Below, one piece after another: positions 56,144 through 64,000 of a DNA stretch of 64,000 bases; within the stretch, counting starts at the first letter, position 1; each line of letters starts with the position of its first letter. The position numbers were made by a program, and so were the translations under genes. Source of the stretch: Kuenenia sp039794105 (lineage in GTDB: Bacteria > Planctomycetota > Brocadiia > Brocadiales > Brocadiaceae); the NCBI RefSeq assembly GCF_039794105.1, contig NZ_JBDIWA010000006.1:62001-126000 (forward strand), written 5' to 3'. Below the pieces are notes generated by a model that saw only the letters and a program-made list of their open reading frames with translations, had not been told where the DNA came from and did no database searches.

Positions 56144-57622
56144 TTACAGGACGTGTAATTTACTGACCTTGCGGAAATGGTAACCGTAAACTGCGAGGGT
56201 AATGGAAAGTGGTAATAATTCCCGATGGTGAAAGGATGTCCATAACAAGAGCTTCCAAAAGTGAAAGCGTTCATTGCCAAGGATACCGAGGTGGTAGATG
56301 GCGCGGAATAACGCCAGTATATCATTAAAGGTAATTTGCGCTTTAATCTTTGGCGTTTTATATTCCCGGAAGAAGGTCTTTATGCGTTGATAGTGGTTTT
56401 TGGGAGTATAAATGTGTTTCAATATTTTTTTATATCCTTCCCGGAATGTCTCAATATCCATTTTAGGGATAATGTTCGTAGTTCCGTCTACATTGTCCCC
56501 CGACATCTGTCCAAGTAAGCGCCCCTCCTGCATTAGGCGTTCGTATAGCCGCGTCCCTGCCGGGGCCTGAAGCAGGCCAATCATCGCAGACACAATCCCG
56601 CTATTCTGTATAAAATCAATTTGTCGCTGAAAGATGGATGGTGTGTCGCTGTCAAAACCAACGATAAAACCCGCTTGTACTTGCAGTCCGGCCCGCTGAA
56701 TACGCCGTACGTCTTCGAGGAGGTTACGGTTTTTATTTTGTTTTTTGTTACATTCTGCCAGGCTATCCGTATCCGGCGTTTCAATCCCGATAAACACCGT
56801 AATAAAGCCCGCTTCGGACATCATTTGCATCAGGGATTCATCATCGGCAATGTTAATGGAGATTTCGGTGTTAAACGTTATCGGCACATGTTCGCCTTGC
56901 CATTTGATCAGGGCTGGCAGTAGTTCGTTCTTGAGGTTTTTTTTATTACCGAGGAGATTGTCATCTACGAAGAATACAGGTCCACGCCAACCCCTGTTAT
57001 AGAAACTGTCCAACTCGGCAATAATCTGTTCAACAGTTTTGGTGCGTGTACGTCGTCCAAATAATGAAGTCACGTTGCAAAACTCGCAGTGGTATGGACA
57101 ACCACGGGAGTACTGTATGCTCATTGATGCGTATTGATTCAGATCGGCTAATTCCCATAGAGGGGTAGGTGTTTTTTGAATGTCGGCAAAATTAGATGAG
57201 ATGTATACACGTTTAGCGCAATTATTATTCAGGTCTTCCAAAAAGGATGGCAGGGTTAGCTCTGCTTCGTTGAGTACGAAATGATCGACATTCTCAAACT
57301 GTTCATGTTCGCTTGTGAATAAAGGGCCTCCGGCAACCACCTTAACGCCGGCTTTACTGCAACGTCCAATGATATGTTTTGCCGACGTTCTTTGAACAAC
57401 CATGCCGCTGATAAACGCATAATCTGCCCATAACAGATCGTCATCCGTGAGTTTTGTTACATTGACGTCTATCAGGCGCTTTGACCACCCTGACGGCAGC
57501 ATTGCAGCAACTGTCAGGAGTCCCAGCGGGGGAAAGGATGCCTTTTTGCGTATGAATTTAAGGGCGTGTTTAAAACTCCAGAATGTATCCGGGAATTCAG
57601 GGTATATTAGTAATATATTCAA
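56144..57622 (-). CDS. Cobalamin-binding radical SAM protein (DUF4070), HpnP-like
   Basis: 492 residues. The N-terminal B12-binding part begins ILLIYPEFPDTFWSFKHALK and VVAGGPLFTSE. The radical SAM motif is SRGCPYHCEFCN (C175, C179, C182). FVDDNLLGNK and GIVSAMIGLLQAPAGTRLYE follow, then the DUF4070 C-terminus. This layout matches hopanoid C-2 methylase HpnP and its relatives. Hopanoid or other lipid methylation is plausible; specificity cannot be read from sequence. The start codon is the ATG at 57622. Confidence 0.88.
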   Translation of the reverse strand: MNILLIYPEFPDTFWSFKHALKFIRKKASFPPLGLLTVAAMLPSGWSKRLIDVNVTKLTDDDLLWADYAFISGMVVQRTSAKHIIGRCSKAGVKVVAGGPLFTSEHEQFENVDHFVLNEAELTLPSFLEDLNNNCAKRVYISSNFADIQKTPTPLWELADLNQYASMSIQYSRGCPYHCEFCNVTSLFGRRTRTKTVEQIIAELDSFYNRGWRGPVFFVDDNLLGNKKNLKNELLPALIKWQGEHVPITFNTEISINIADDESLMQMMSEAGFITVFIGIETPDTDSLAECNKKQNKNRNLLEDVRRIQRAGLQVQAGFIVGFDSDTPSIFQRQIDFIQNSGIVSAMIGLLQAPAGTRLYERLMQEGRLLGQMSGDNVDGTTNIIPKMDIETFREGYKKILKHIYTPKNHYQRIKTFFREYKTPKIKAQITFNDILALFRAIYHLGILGNERFHFWKLLLWTSFHHRELLPLSITLAVYGYHFRKVSKLHVL

Positions 57623-58586
57623 TATGTTTTATTTAATAAGTGATAGGAAATCACACTTTCCATGTGAATCAAATGTTAAACTAAAATGGAAGACGATTGC
57701 AAGCATTTTTAATTTTTTAAGCAATATTATCAAAATTATAACAATTTGGCTGTTTGAAAATTGGTTATAGTTCGCCCACATTTAACCTGAACAAACCAAG
57801 AGCCAAGCAAGCAAGAGATAAAAAATACGAAGTATGAAACACGAAATGCGAAACAAAATACAAAATCCCAATGAAAAAAACGGAGTTTTAGACATTTGAA
57901 AACTGAAATTTAGGATTTGTTTCGTACTTCGTGTTTGTTTGGTTCCGGAGATGGCAGTTTAGGTATGTTTAAAAAAAAGGAAAAATACAGAGTAAGGAAT
58001 ATTTTTATCATTTAACTGGTAAATTTATTATTATACGATATTATTGAATAGTAGATGATGAATTTGGGCATTGTTTAATTTGCGAAATATACGAAAATAA
58101 TAAAAGAAAGTATGTCGTAATATGATTTTCTGCGAAACATCGTCCACAAATTGTTCTCAATCTTCTCTTTTGATGAGAAAAATCGTTACTTGATTCCCAA
58201 TACTCTGTTTTTCAGAGGGATTTTTTTCAGAGAAGAAAGAACATTATCACATCCGTTACTAGCCTATTACATGAGTTGTTCTTCCGCCATATACCAAAAA
58301 AACATAGTTTTATCAAATAATTCTAAAAGGAATTATAACGCCGCCAATCACGATCCCGACGTTGTGTTGTTTTTGATGTATTTGGTTTTCCTTGAAAGTT
58401 ATCAAGGAATCGAAGGGGTTATATTTTAAACATCCCCGTAGTTCCTTCCTTGTGAAAGAGGGGAAATGATGGGTGATTATATATACAGATGTCACGTTTT
58501 TACAGCGACGGGAAGTATGTTGCTGGCCTGACAATAGTACAATAGGGATAGTTTATTCCTACAATATTTTTTGAAAGAAGGGGTTT
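57623..58586. other. Gene-poor spacer (~960 bp) with repeats
   Basis: It contains an inverted pair of ATACGAAGTATGAAACACG and CGTACTTCGTGTTT type strings (57815-57940) and, on the minus strand at 57926-57956, a GCCATCTCCGGAACC variant of the dispersed repeat. A 92-codon frame at 58151-58429 lacks a ribosome-binding site and recognisable motifs. The 3' end provides GAAAGAAGGGG for rhlE. Confidence 0.55.
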
Positions 58587-59936
58587 ATGAAAAATTTTCA
58601 AGCGTTTAATTTTAATTCTAACATTGTTGCAGGTATAGAGTCGGTTGGGTATGTCACCCCAACGCCGATTCAATTACAGGCAATTCCGCTGATTTTAGAG
58701 GGGACAGACGTAATGGGCCTGGCGCAGACAGGCACCGGCAAGACAGCCGCATTTGTGCTGCCGATACTACACAGATTGATGCAGGGAGAACGCGGCAAAA
58801 TACGTGCTCTTGTTGTAGTCCCAACCCGTGAACTGGCTGAACAGGTTCTTCAGGATTTCAAAACCCTCGGGTCAAAAACATCATTAAGAAGCATTAGCAT
58901 TTACGGGGGCGTCAGCATTACCCAGCAGATCAATAGACTCAGAAGCGGCGTAGAGATTGTTGTTGCCTGCCCCGGAAGGCTTTTGGACCATATGAAGCAA
59001 AGGACCATCGATCTTTCAAAGGTAGAGGTGTTGGTGCTTGATGAAGCGGATCATATGTTCGACATGGGATTTCTTCCGGATATCAGAAAGATAATAAAGT
59101 GTTTATCGCATAAACGGCAAACATTGCTTTTTTCTGCGACCATGCCAGATGAGATCCGAAAGTTGGCGCAGGAAGCGCTAACAAAACCGGTGACTGTTCA
59201 ATTAGGGAAAACCGCTCCGGCATCCACGGTTAAACACGCCTTATATCCGGTGAAACAACATCTGAAAATACCCCTTCTTCTGAAAATATTGCAACATACA
59301 GACACCCAGTCGGTGCTGATTTTTACCCGCACCAAGTACAGGGCAAAGAGTTTGGGCGACCGGCTAATAAGGGCTGGGTACAAGGCTACGTCGTTTCAGG
59401 GGAATTTGTCACAACCACAACGGCAGGCGGCTTTAGGTGGGTTTCGAAATGGCGCCTACCAGATCCTTGTTGCGACAGATATTGCAGCACGCGGCATAGA
59501 CATTTCACAAATTTCGCACGTTATTAACTATGATATTCCTGATACCCCGGAGGCATATGTCCATCGTATTGGCAGAACTGGTCGTGCGGCACGTACCGGA
59601 GATGCTTTTACTCTGGTAACAGAAGAGGACAAAGCAATGGTACGCAGTATTGAAAATATACTTGGCTCACGTATCGAACGATATACCCTGGAAAATTTCG
59701 ATTATTCTGTGCCTGCATTAAAGAACACAGGAACACATGTTGCGCCAACACAGAAAAAAATTGTACGCAACAAAATGGATTGGCACCAAAAAAGGGATAT
59801 TAGGGGAAAGACTGATTTAAAAAAGGATATGAGCACTTCCACAATGAAAAAACAATATTCCTTTATAAAGACCAAAACTACCCGTCCCTTATCCGCAAAT
59901 ATAAAGACCGCGCCACGTCCATTAAAACATAAATAA
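58587..59936 (+). CDS. rhlE: DEAD-box RNA helicase RhlE-like
   Basis: 449 residues. Q motif at TPTPIQLQAIPL, motif I AQTGTGKTAAF (46-56), PTRELAEQ, PGRLLD, motif II VLDEADHMFDMGFLP near 150, SATMP, and HRIGRTGRAART. The C-terminal ~70 residues are basic and disordered-looking, as in RhlE. It unwinds short RNA duplexes during ribosome assembly or RNA decay. A GAAAGAAGGGG ribosome-binding site precedes the ATG. Confidence 0.92.
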   Translation: MKNFQAFNFNSNIVAGIESVGYVTPTPIQLQAIPLILEGTDVMGLAQTGTGKTAAFVLPILHRLMQGERGKIRALVVVPTRELAEQVLQDFKTLGSKTSLRSISIYGGVSITQQINRLRSGVEIVVACPGRLLDHMKQRTIDLSKVEVLVLDEADHMFDMGFLPDIRKIIKCLSHKRQTLLFSATMPDEIRKLAQEALTKPVTVQLGKTAPASTVKHALYPVKQHLKIPLLLKILQHTDTQSVLIFTRTKYRAKSLGDRLIRAGYKATSFQGNLSQPQRQAALGGFRNGAYQILVATDIAARGIDISQISHVINYDIPDTPEAYVHRIGRTGRAARTGDAFTLVTEEDKAMVRSIENILGSRIERYTLENFDYSVPALKNTGTHVAPTQKKIVRNKMDWHQKRDIRGKTDLKKDMSTSTMKKQYSFIKTKTTRPLSANIKTAPRPLKHK

Positions 59937-60006
59937 GTGCGCCGTGTGTGGTTTTTCTGAAAGGAAAATGGTTTAAGAAACCGATTTAAAAATAGGAGCG
60001 GTTGTT

Positions 60007-60510
60007 GTGGGAATGTTAGGCGTTGCACTGGTGTATGTTGGCTTTGTTCTGTTTATGAATGGCTTGATGGTTTTGGGAAAGTTAAACGCAAGGCATGTAT
60101 TTCCAATGAACCTGTTTGCCGGTGCTCTTATTGTGGCCGGAGCTATGAGGACTGTTTTTGTTCATGGTGGCGAAATAATAACCTATTTTTATACCATGCA
60201 GTCCCTGTTGTTTGGATTTACCTATTTATGGGTAGGCATCAACGCTATAGGGAACCATGAGGGCAAGGGATTAGGATGGTATTGCTTATTAGTGTCTGTA
60301 GTTGCCGTTCCGACGTCATTTACTGCAATGCCTGATATAGGATTACTGATATTGTGGTTAATGTGGGCGAGTTTGTGGTTTATGTTTTTTCTGCTGCTTG
60401 GACTCGGAAAGGCTATTGAAAAAATTACCGGTTACTGGACAATTGTTAATGCCATAGTAACGGGTATCGCCGGATATACAATCTTAGTCGAAATCTGGCC
60501 CTGGCAATAA
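60007..60510 (+). CDS. AmiS/UreI family channel (urea/amide)
   Basis: 167 residues with six membrane helices. GVALVYVGFVLFMNGLMVLG, the second-helix GALIVAGAMRTVF, and QSLLFGFTYLWVGIN are AmiS/UreI family motifs. It should pass urea or short amides across the inner membrane. The start is GTG at 60007 or the ATG two codons later. No urease or amidase gene is visible nearby; glycogen phosphorylase follows. Confidence 0.9.
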   Translation: MGMLGVALVYVGFVLFMNGLMVLGKLNARHVFPMNLFAGALIVAGAMRTVFVHGGEIITYFYTMQSLLFGFTYLWVGINAIGNHEGKGLGWYCLLVSVVAVPTSFTAMPDIGLLILWLMWASLWFMFFLLLGLGKAIEKITGYWTIVNAIVTGIAGYTILVEIWPWQ

Positions 60511-60814
60511 TGTAATGATATAGTACCTTGTCAGTAATTTCAGGCGGATTCAGGTTTGTAACCCGAACCCATAGTTTATTTGGCGAATAGCGGCCTATGT
60601 ACTTTAATGGCCAAATCCCTCCTACTGGCTGGCAGGAACAATATAAAACGTGGGGTTCAAGTTGCAAACTTGAACCCGCCATGTGTAATTTCTTTGCACT
60701 TTTTGGCAAAATATTTAATGGTCCCTTCTGCAGTCAGCAATCTAAAGTCGGCAATCGGTGGTGGACCAATGACTGTTTGCTTCTGGCTAAGCCAGATTAG
60801 GAGGTATCTAAATA
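60511..60814. other. Spacer between AmiS/UreI and glgP
   Basis: 304 bp. It holds TAGTACCTTGTCAG (also near 29465), a TTCAAGTTGCAAACTTGAA palindrome at 60657-60675, and the AGGAGGT site of glgP at its 3' end. Overlapping short frames have no recognisable product. Confidence 0.55.
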
Positions 60815-63334
60815 ATGAAAGAACTGAAAGAACTAATCCTTCCCTATACGACTTTAAAACAGAGCAAACCAGTATCTACACTCACAGAGCTTCCACCGTT
60901 GGGGATGAGCGCTAAAGATATCGGCGAAGAGTATCGACGGTATTTTAGTTATACCCTGGGGCGCGACAAACATTGTCGTTTATTACACTATTCATATAAT
61001 GCGCTGGCGTTAGTGCTCCGTGACCGGTTATTGGAACGTTGGAAAAAGACCCGCTATGCCTATCATGAAAGCAAATGCAAATGTACGTATTATTTGTCCA
61101 TGGAATATCTCCTTGGGAGGACGTTAAGCAATGCTGTGGTCAATCTTGGCATTGTTGACGAGGTGTCCCGTGGCATGCGTGATCTGGGACTGATACTTGA
61201 AGAAATAAGTGAGGCGGAGCACGATGCCGGCTTGGGCAACGGAGGTTTGGGAAGGCTTGCGGCATGTTTTCTTGATAGTTGTGCTACGATGCAGTTGCCG
61301 GTGGTGGGATACGGGATTCGTTACGAATACGGAATGTTTCGGCAGTGTATAGAAAATGGCGAACAGGTGGAAGAACCCGACAGTTGGCTGCGCGACGGAA
61401 ATCCCTGGGAACTGGAACGTCCGGAATACATGTGCCGCGTGCATTTTGGCGGACGAACAGAATTTTATCATGGCGATGACGGAAGGTTGTTTGCACGTTG
61501 GGTAAATACGCAGGATGTATTGGCGACGCCCTATGATATTGCGATACCAGGTTACCGTAATGGAACCGTAAATACGTTGCGATTATGGTCTTCTTCCGCT
61601 ACAGATGAGTTTAATCTGGGAGAGTTTCATGCGGGCAGTTACCCTGAATCTGTTGCCTCAAAAAGCGCCGCGGAATATATTACCATGGTTTTATATCCGA
61701 ATGACGCCAGTGAAAACGGCAAGGCGCTGCGCCTGAAACAGCAGTATTTTCTCGCATCAGCAAGCCTGCAGGATGTATTACGCCATTGGGTGCGACTATA
61801 TGGGTATGATTTTAGCGAATTTGCTGAAAAAAACTGTTTTCAAATGAACGACACTCATCCCGCTATCGCAACGGCGGAATTGATGCGCTTGCTGATGGAT
61901 GAACATCGAATGGAATGGGATGAGGCATGGGACATTACCCACAGCGTTATGGCCTATACAAACCATACATTACTTTCTGAGGCGCTGGAAAAATGGCCGG
62001 TGCGTATGTTCCGCGAATTGCTGCCGCGATTGCTCGATATTATCTATGAAATTAACGCACGTTTTATCTCAGAAGTGGCGCGGCGTTGGCCGGGCGATAT
62101 TGAACGGCAAATGCGCATGTCGATTATCGGAGACGGCAATGAACCATATATCCGTATGGCACATCTTGCTATTGTCTGCAGTTTCTCCGTAAACGGCGTC
62201 GCGGCACTGCATACTAAATTATTAACGGAAGGATTGTTTCGTGATTTTTATGAGCTATGGCCGGAAAAATTCAACAATAAGACAAATGGCGTTACTCCAC
62301 GAAGGTGGCTGGGCTGGGCAAATCCGGCATTAAGCAGCCTTATCACTGAAAAAATCGGGAATGGATGGATAACCGATTTGCCGCAATTACACCTGCTAAA
62401 AAACTATGTTAACGACAAGGAATTTTGCTTGCGATGGCGTGAGATAAAAATGCATAATAAAAAGCGCTTGGCGGCGCTTATAAAACAGGGTTGCGGTATT
62501 GAGGTTGACGCATTCGCCTTGTATGATGTGCAGGTAAAACGTATTCATGAATATAAACGTCAATTGCTTAATATTCTCCATGTGATACATTTATATGATC
62601 GCGTGAAGCGTGGAGACGATGCAAATTGGACTCCGCGACTCATACTTTTTGGCGGAAAAGCCGCTCCGGGATATTTTATGGCAAAAACCATTATTAAATT
62701 GATAAATAATGTTGCGGAGGTAATTAATGCAGATCCAAAGATGCATGAATATTTAAAAGTGGCTTTTTTGCCGAATTATTCTGTAACTGCCATGGAAATT
62801 ATTGCCCCGGGCACAGACCTTTCCGAACAAATTTCTACGGCAGGAAAAGAAGCCTCGGGAACGGGAAATATGAAATTCATGATGAACGGCGCTATAATTA
62901 TCGGCACACTCGACGGCGCTAATATTGAAATTCGCAAAGAAGTTGGAGATGAAAATTTCTTTCTTTTTGGTTTGACTGCTGAAGAAGTTTTCCAATTACG
63001 AAAAAACTATAACCCGGATGCGATTATTAACACGGACGAGGACTTGCTTCACGTGATGCAGTTACTTACAAGCGGCCATTTCAACCAGTTTGAATATAAA
63101 ATATTTGATAGCATTATTCATTCGCTTACCAGCCCGAACGACCCGTGGATGACGATTGCAGATTTTAGAAGTTATGTCAATGCTCAGAAAAAAGCAGCAG
63201 AGGCGTATCGGGATCAGGATAAATGGACTAGGATGAGCATTTTGAATACTGCCTGCAGCGGCAAATTTTCCAGTGACAGGACTATAGAGGAATATAATAA
63301 CGAAATATGGAAAATGTCTCCGGTGCCGGTATAA
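60815..63334 (+). CDS. glgP: Glycogen/maltodextrin phosphorylase
   Basis: 839 residues, normal length. NGGLGRLAACFLDSCATMQL, NDTHPAIATAELMRLLMDEH and VKRIHEYKRQLLNILH lead to the PLP site ASGTGNMKFMMNGAIIIGT, whose Lys binds pyridoxal phosphate. It releases glucose 1-phosphate from glycogen. AGGAGGTATCTAAATA gives a strong start. It is flanked on both sides by DEAD-box helicase genes. Confidence 0.96.
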   Translation: MKELKELILPYTTLKQSKPVSTLTELPPLGMSAKDIGEEYRRYFSYTLGRDKHCRLLHYSYNALALVLRDRLLERWKKTRYAYHESKCKCTYYLSMEYLLGRTLSNAVVNLGIVDEVSRGMRDLGLILEEISEAEHDAGLGNGGLGRLAACFLDSCATMQLPVVGYGIRYEYGMFRQCIENGEQVEEPDSWLRDGNPWELERPEYMCRVHFGGRTEFYHGDDGRLFARWVNTQDVLATPYDIAIPGYRNGTVNTLRLWSSSATDEFNLGEFHAGSYPESVASKSAAEYITMVLYPNDASENGKALRLKQQYFLASASLQDVLRHWVRLYGYDFSEFAEKNCFQMNDTHPAIATAELMRLLMDEHRMEWDEAWDITHSVMAYTNHTLLSEALEKWPVRMFRELLPRLLDIIYEINARFISEVARRWPGDIERQMRMSIIGDGNEPYIRMAHLAIVCSFSVNGVAALHTKLLTEGLFRDFYELWPEKFNNKTNGVTPRRWLGWANPALSSLITEKIGNGWITDLPQLHLLKNYVNDKEFCLRWREIKMHNKKRLAALIKQGCGIEVDAFALYDVQVKRIHEYKRQLLNILHVIHLYDRVKRGDDANWTPRLILFGGKAAPGYFMAKTIIKLINNVAEVINADPKMHEYLKVAFLPNYSVTAMEIIAPGTDLSEQISTAGKEASGTGNMKFMMNGAIIIGTLDGANIEIRKEVGDENFFLFGLTAEEVFQLRKNYNPDAIINTDEDLLHVMQLLTSGHFNQFEYKIFDSIIHSLTSPNDPWMTIADFRSYVNAQKKAAEAYRDQDKWTRMSILNTACSGKFSSDRTIEEYNNEIWKMSPVPV

Positions 63335-63668
63335 TTCAACGTTAAGGAATTTAAAACCATTCTTGTATAGTATAGGGCGTATTGCATATATTCCCTATGA
63401 TTGATGGGTCTGCCAGGGCAATCACATCGTAATCACTGCAAAATCAATGATATTCCCGCCCGTCCAGGCCGTTCAGGTTTGCAACCTTAACCCATGCTGG
63501 AAAAAATACCGGATAATGAAGTGGAAAAGATTTAATTTGTGAAAAATTAAGGTTTATGTTTAAGGAGATAGATTTAAAAAAATGATATGAGTAAAAACTT
63601 TTTAATTAACCCAATGCCATTGTGTTCTATTTATGCGGTCATTGCCTTGTGGAGGGGGATAACTATAC
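63335..63668. other. Spacer between glgP and the second DEAD-box gene
   Basis: 334 bp. CAGGTTTGCAACCTTAACCCAT near 63473 resembles a string in the spacer before glgP (60551 region). There is no open frame of note. GGAGGGGG lies just before the ATG at 63669. Confidence 0.5.
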
Positions 63669-64000
63669 ATGAAATTCAGCGATCTTGAGCTTTCTGCAGA
63701 CATCCTTAAAGCCCTCGATAAAATGGGATATAACGAAATGACTCCTATCCAGGAGGCGACTTACCCGATAATCTTCGCAGGGCATGATTTATGTGCCCTG
63801 GCAGAGACAGGGTCGGGAAAGACGGCAGCCTGCGCCATCCCACTTATTCAAAAAGTTGATCCCTCCCTTGACGCTATTCAGGGACTTGTGATTGTTCCGA
63901 CTCGTGAATTGTGCATGCAGTATGTGGAGGAGATCAGGAAAATAGCGGCAAAAACGGACGTTATCCCTTATGCCGTTTATGGCGGATTTGATAGGGCGGC
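63669..64000 (+). CDS. DEAD-box RNA helicase, N-terminal part (runs past window end)
   Basis: The visible 110 codons give FSDLELSADILKALDKMGY, then Q motif MTPIQEATYP, motif I AETGSGKTAACAIPL, and PTRELCMQY with YAVYGGF. This is the first half of domain 1 of a DeaD/CshA-like helicase. A strong ribosome-binding site (GGAGGGGG) precedes the ATG at 63669. The end lies outside the window. Confidence 0.88.
   Translation, partial: MKFSDLELSADILKALDKMGYNEMTPIQEATYPIIFAGHDLCALAETGSGKTAACAIPLIQKVDPSLDAIQGLVIVPTRELCMQYVEEIRKIAAKTDVIPYAVYGGFDRA

Noticed and set aside
58151..58429. 92-codon frame before rhlE
   Set aside because: No ribosome-binding site, no recognised motif, compositionally like the surrounding spacer.

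Overview
The window is AT-rich bacterial chromosome with no rRNA, tRNA or CRISPR array that I could find. The gene content suggests a planctomycete close to the anammox bacteria (Kuenenia/Brocadia-like): a c-type-heme chemoreceptor, an NnrS-like membrane protein with DUF1858 domains, a cobalamin radical SAM protein of the hopanoid-methylase type, large glycan clusters, and intergenic spacers full of small repeats. This placement is inference; no phylogenetic marker was checked.

Layout. 1-7.9 kb is accessory DNA: the C-terminal part of a type III restriction-like helicase/nuclease, a 1309-residue protein that I read as Mrr-like nuclease + TPR + GreA/B-C-like + PIN-like domains, and a UPF0175/DUF3368 toxin-antitoxin pair bracketed by two ~420-bp direct repeats. 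7.9-17.6 kb holds a heme-binding chemoreceptor, a SAM hydroxide adenosyltransferase with a previously uncalled 59-residue zinc-ribbon gene, RecD2, a TMTC-like membrane/TPR protein, an orphan antitoxin, and a frameshifted GIY-YIG gene inside nested repeats. 17.7-24.7 kb is a co-directional surface-glycan cluster: tandem WaaP-type kinase, four glycosyltransferases and an O-antigen ligase/polymerase. The 3' part of the ligase gene is duplicated downstream as an internally deleted pseudogene, with a DUF4926/DUF6883 gene pair between the copies.

26-31 kb: typA, an HU gene and a long repeat-bearing spacer. 30.7-35.3 kb: an iron locus (two Cys-cluster proteins, FeoB, an RseC-like protein, a DtxR-type regulator fused to FeoA). 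35.8-38.0 kb: one MotA and two MotB-like proteins, the second without the proton-binding Asp; then a LysM L,D-transpeptidase, a cyclodeaminase-family protein and small Cys-rich genes. 40.7-51.7 kb is mostly housekeeping: rnc with a NYN protein (minus strand), then pheA, tpiA, secG, yicC, gmk, a CoaC-like flavoprotein, dut, ftsK, rimO and pgsA. 51.7-64 kb: the NnrS-like protein, an orphan ParA, an RNase H-like protein, a VOC protein, the cobalamin radical SAM protein, an RhlE helicase, an AmiS/UreI channel, glycogen phosphorylase and the start of a second DEAD-box helicase.

Two repeat systems stand out. Six unrelated intergenic tandem arrays all have a unit of exactly 7 bp. Three short elements have GTAACACTTTAG inverted termini, each flanked by a perfect or 7/8 8-bp target duplication, which points to non-autonomous elements moved by an IS66-type transposase.
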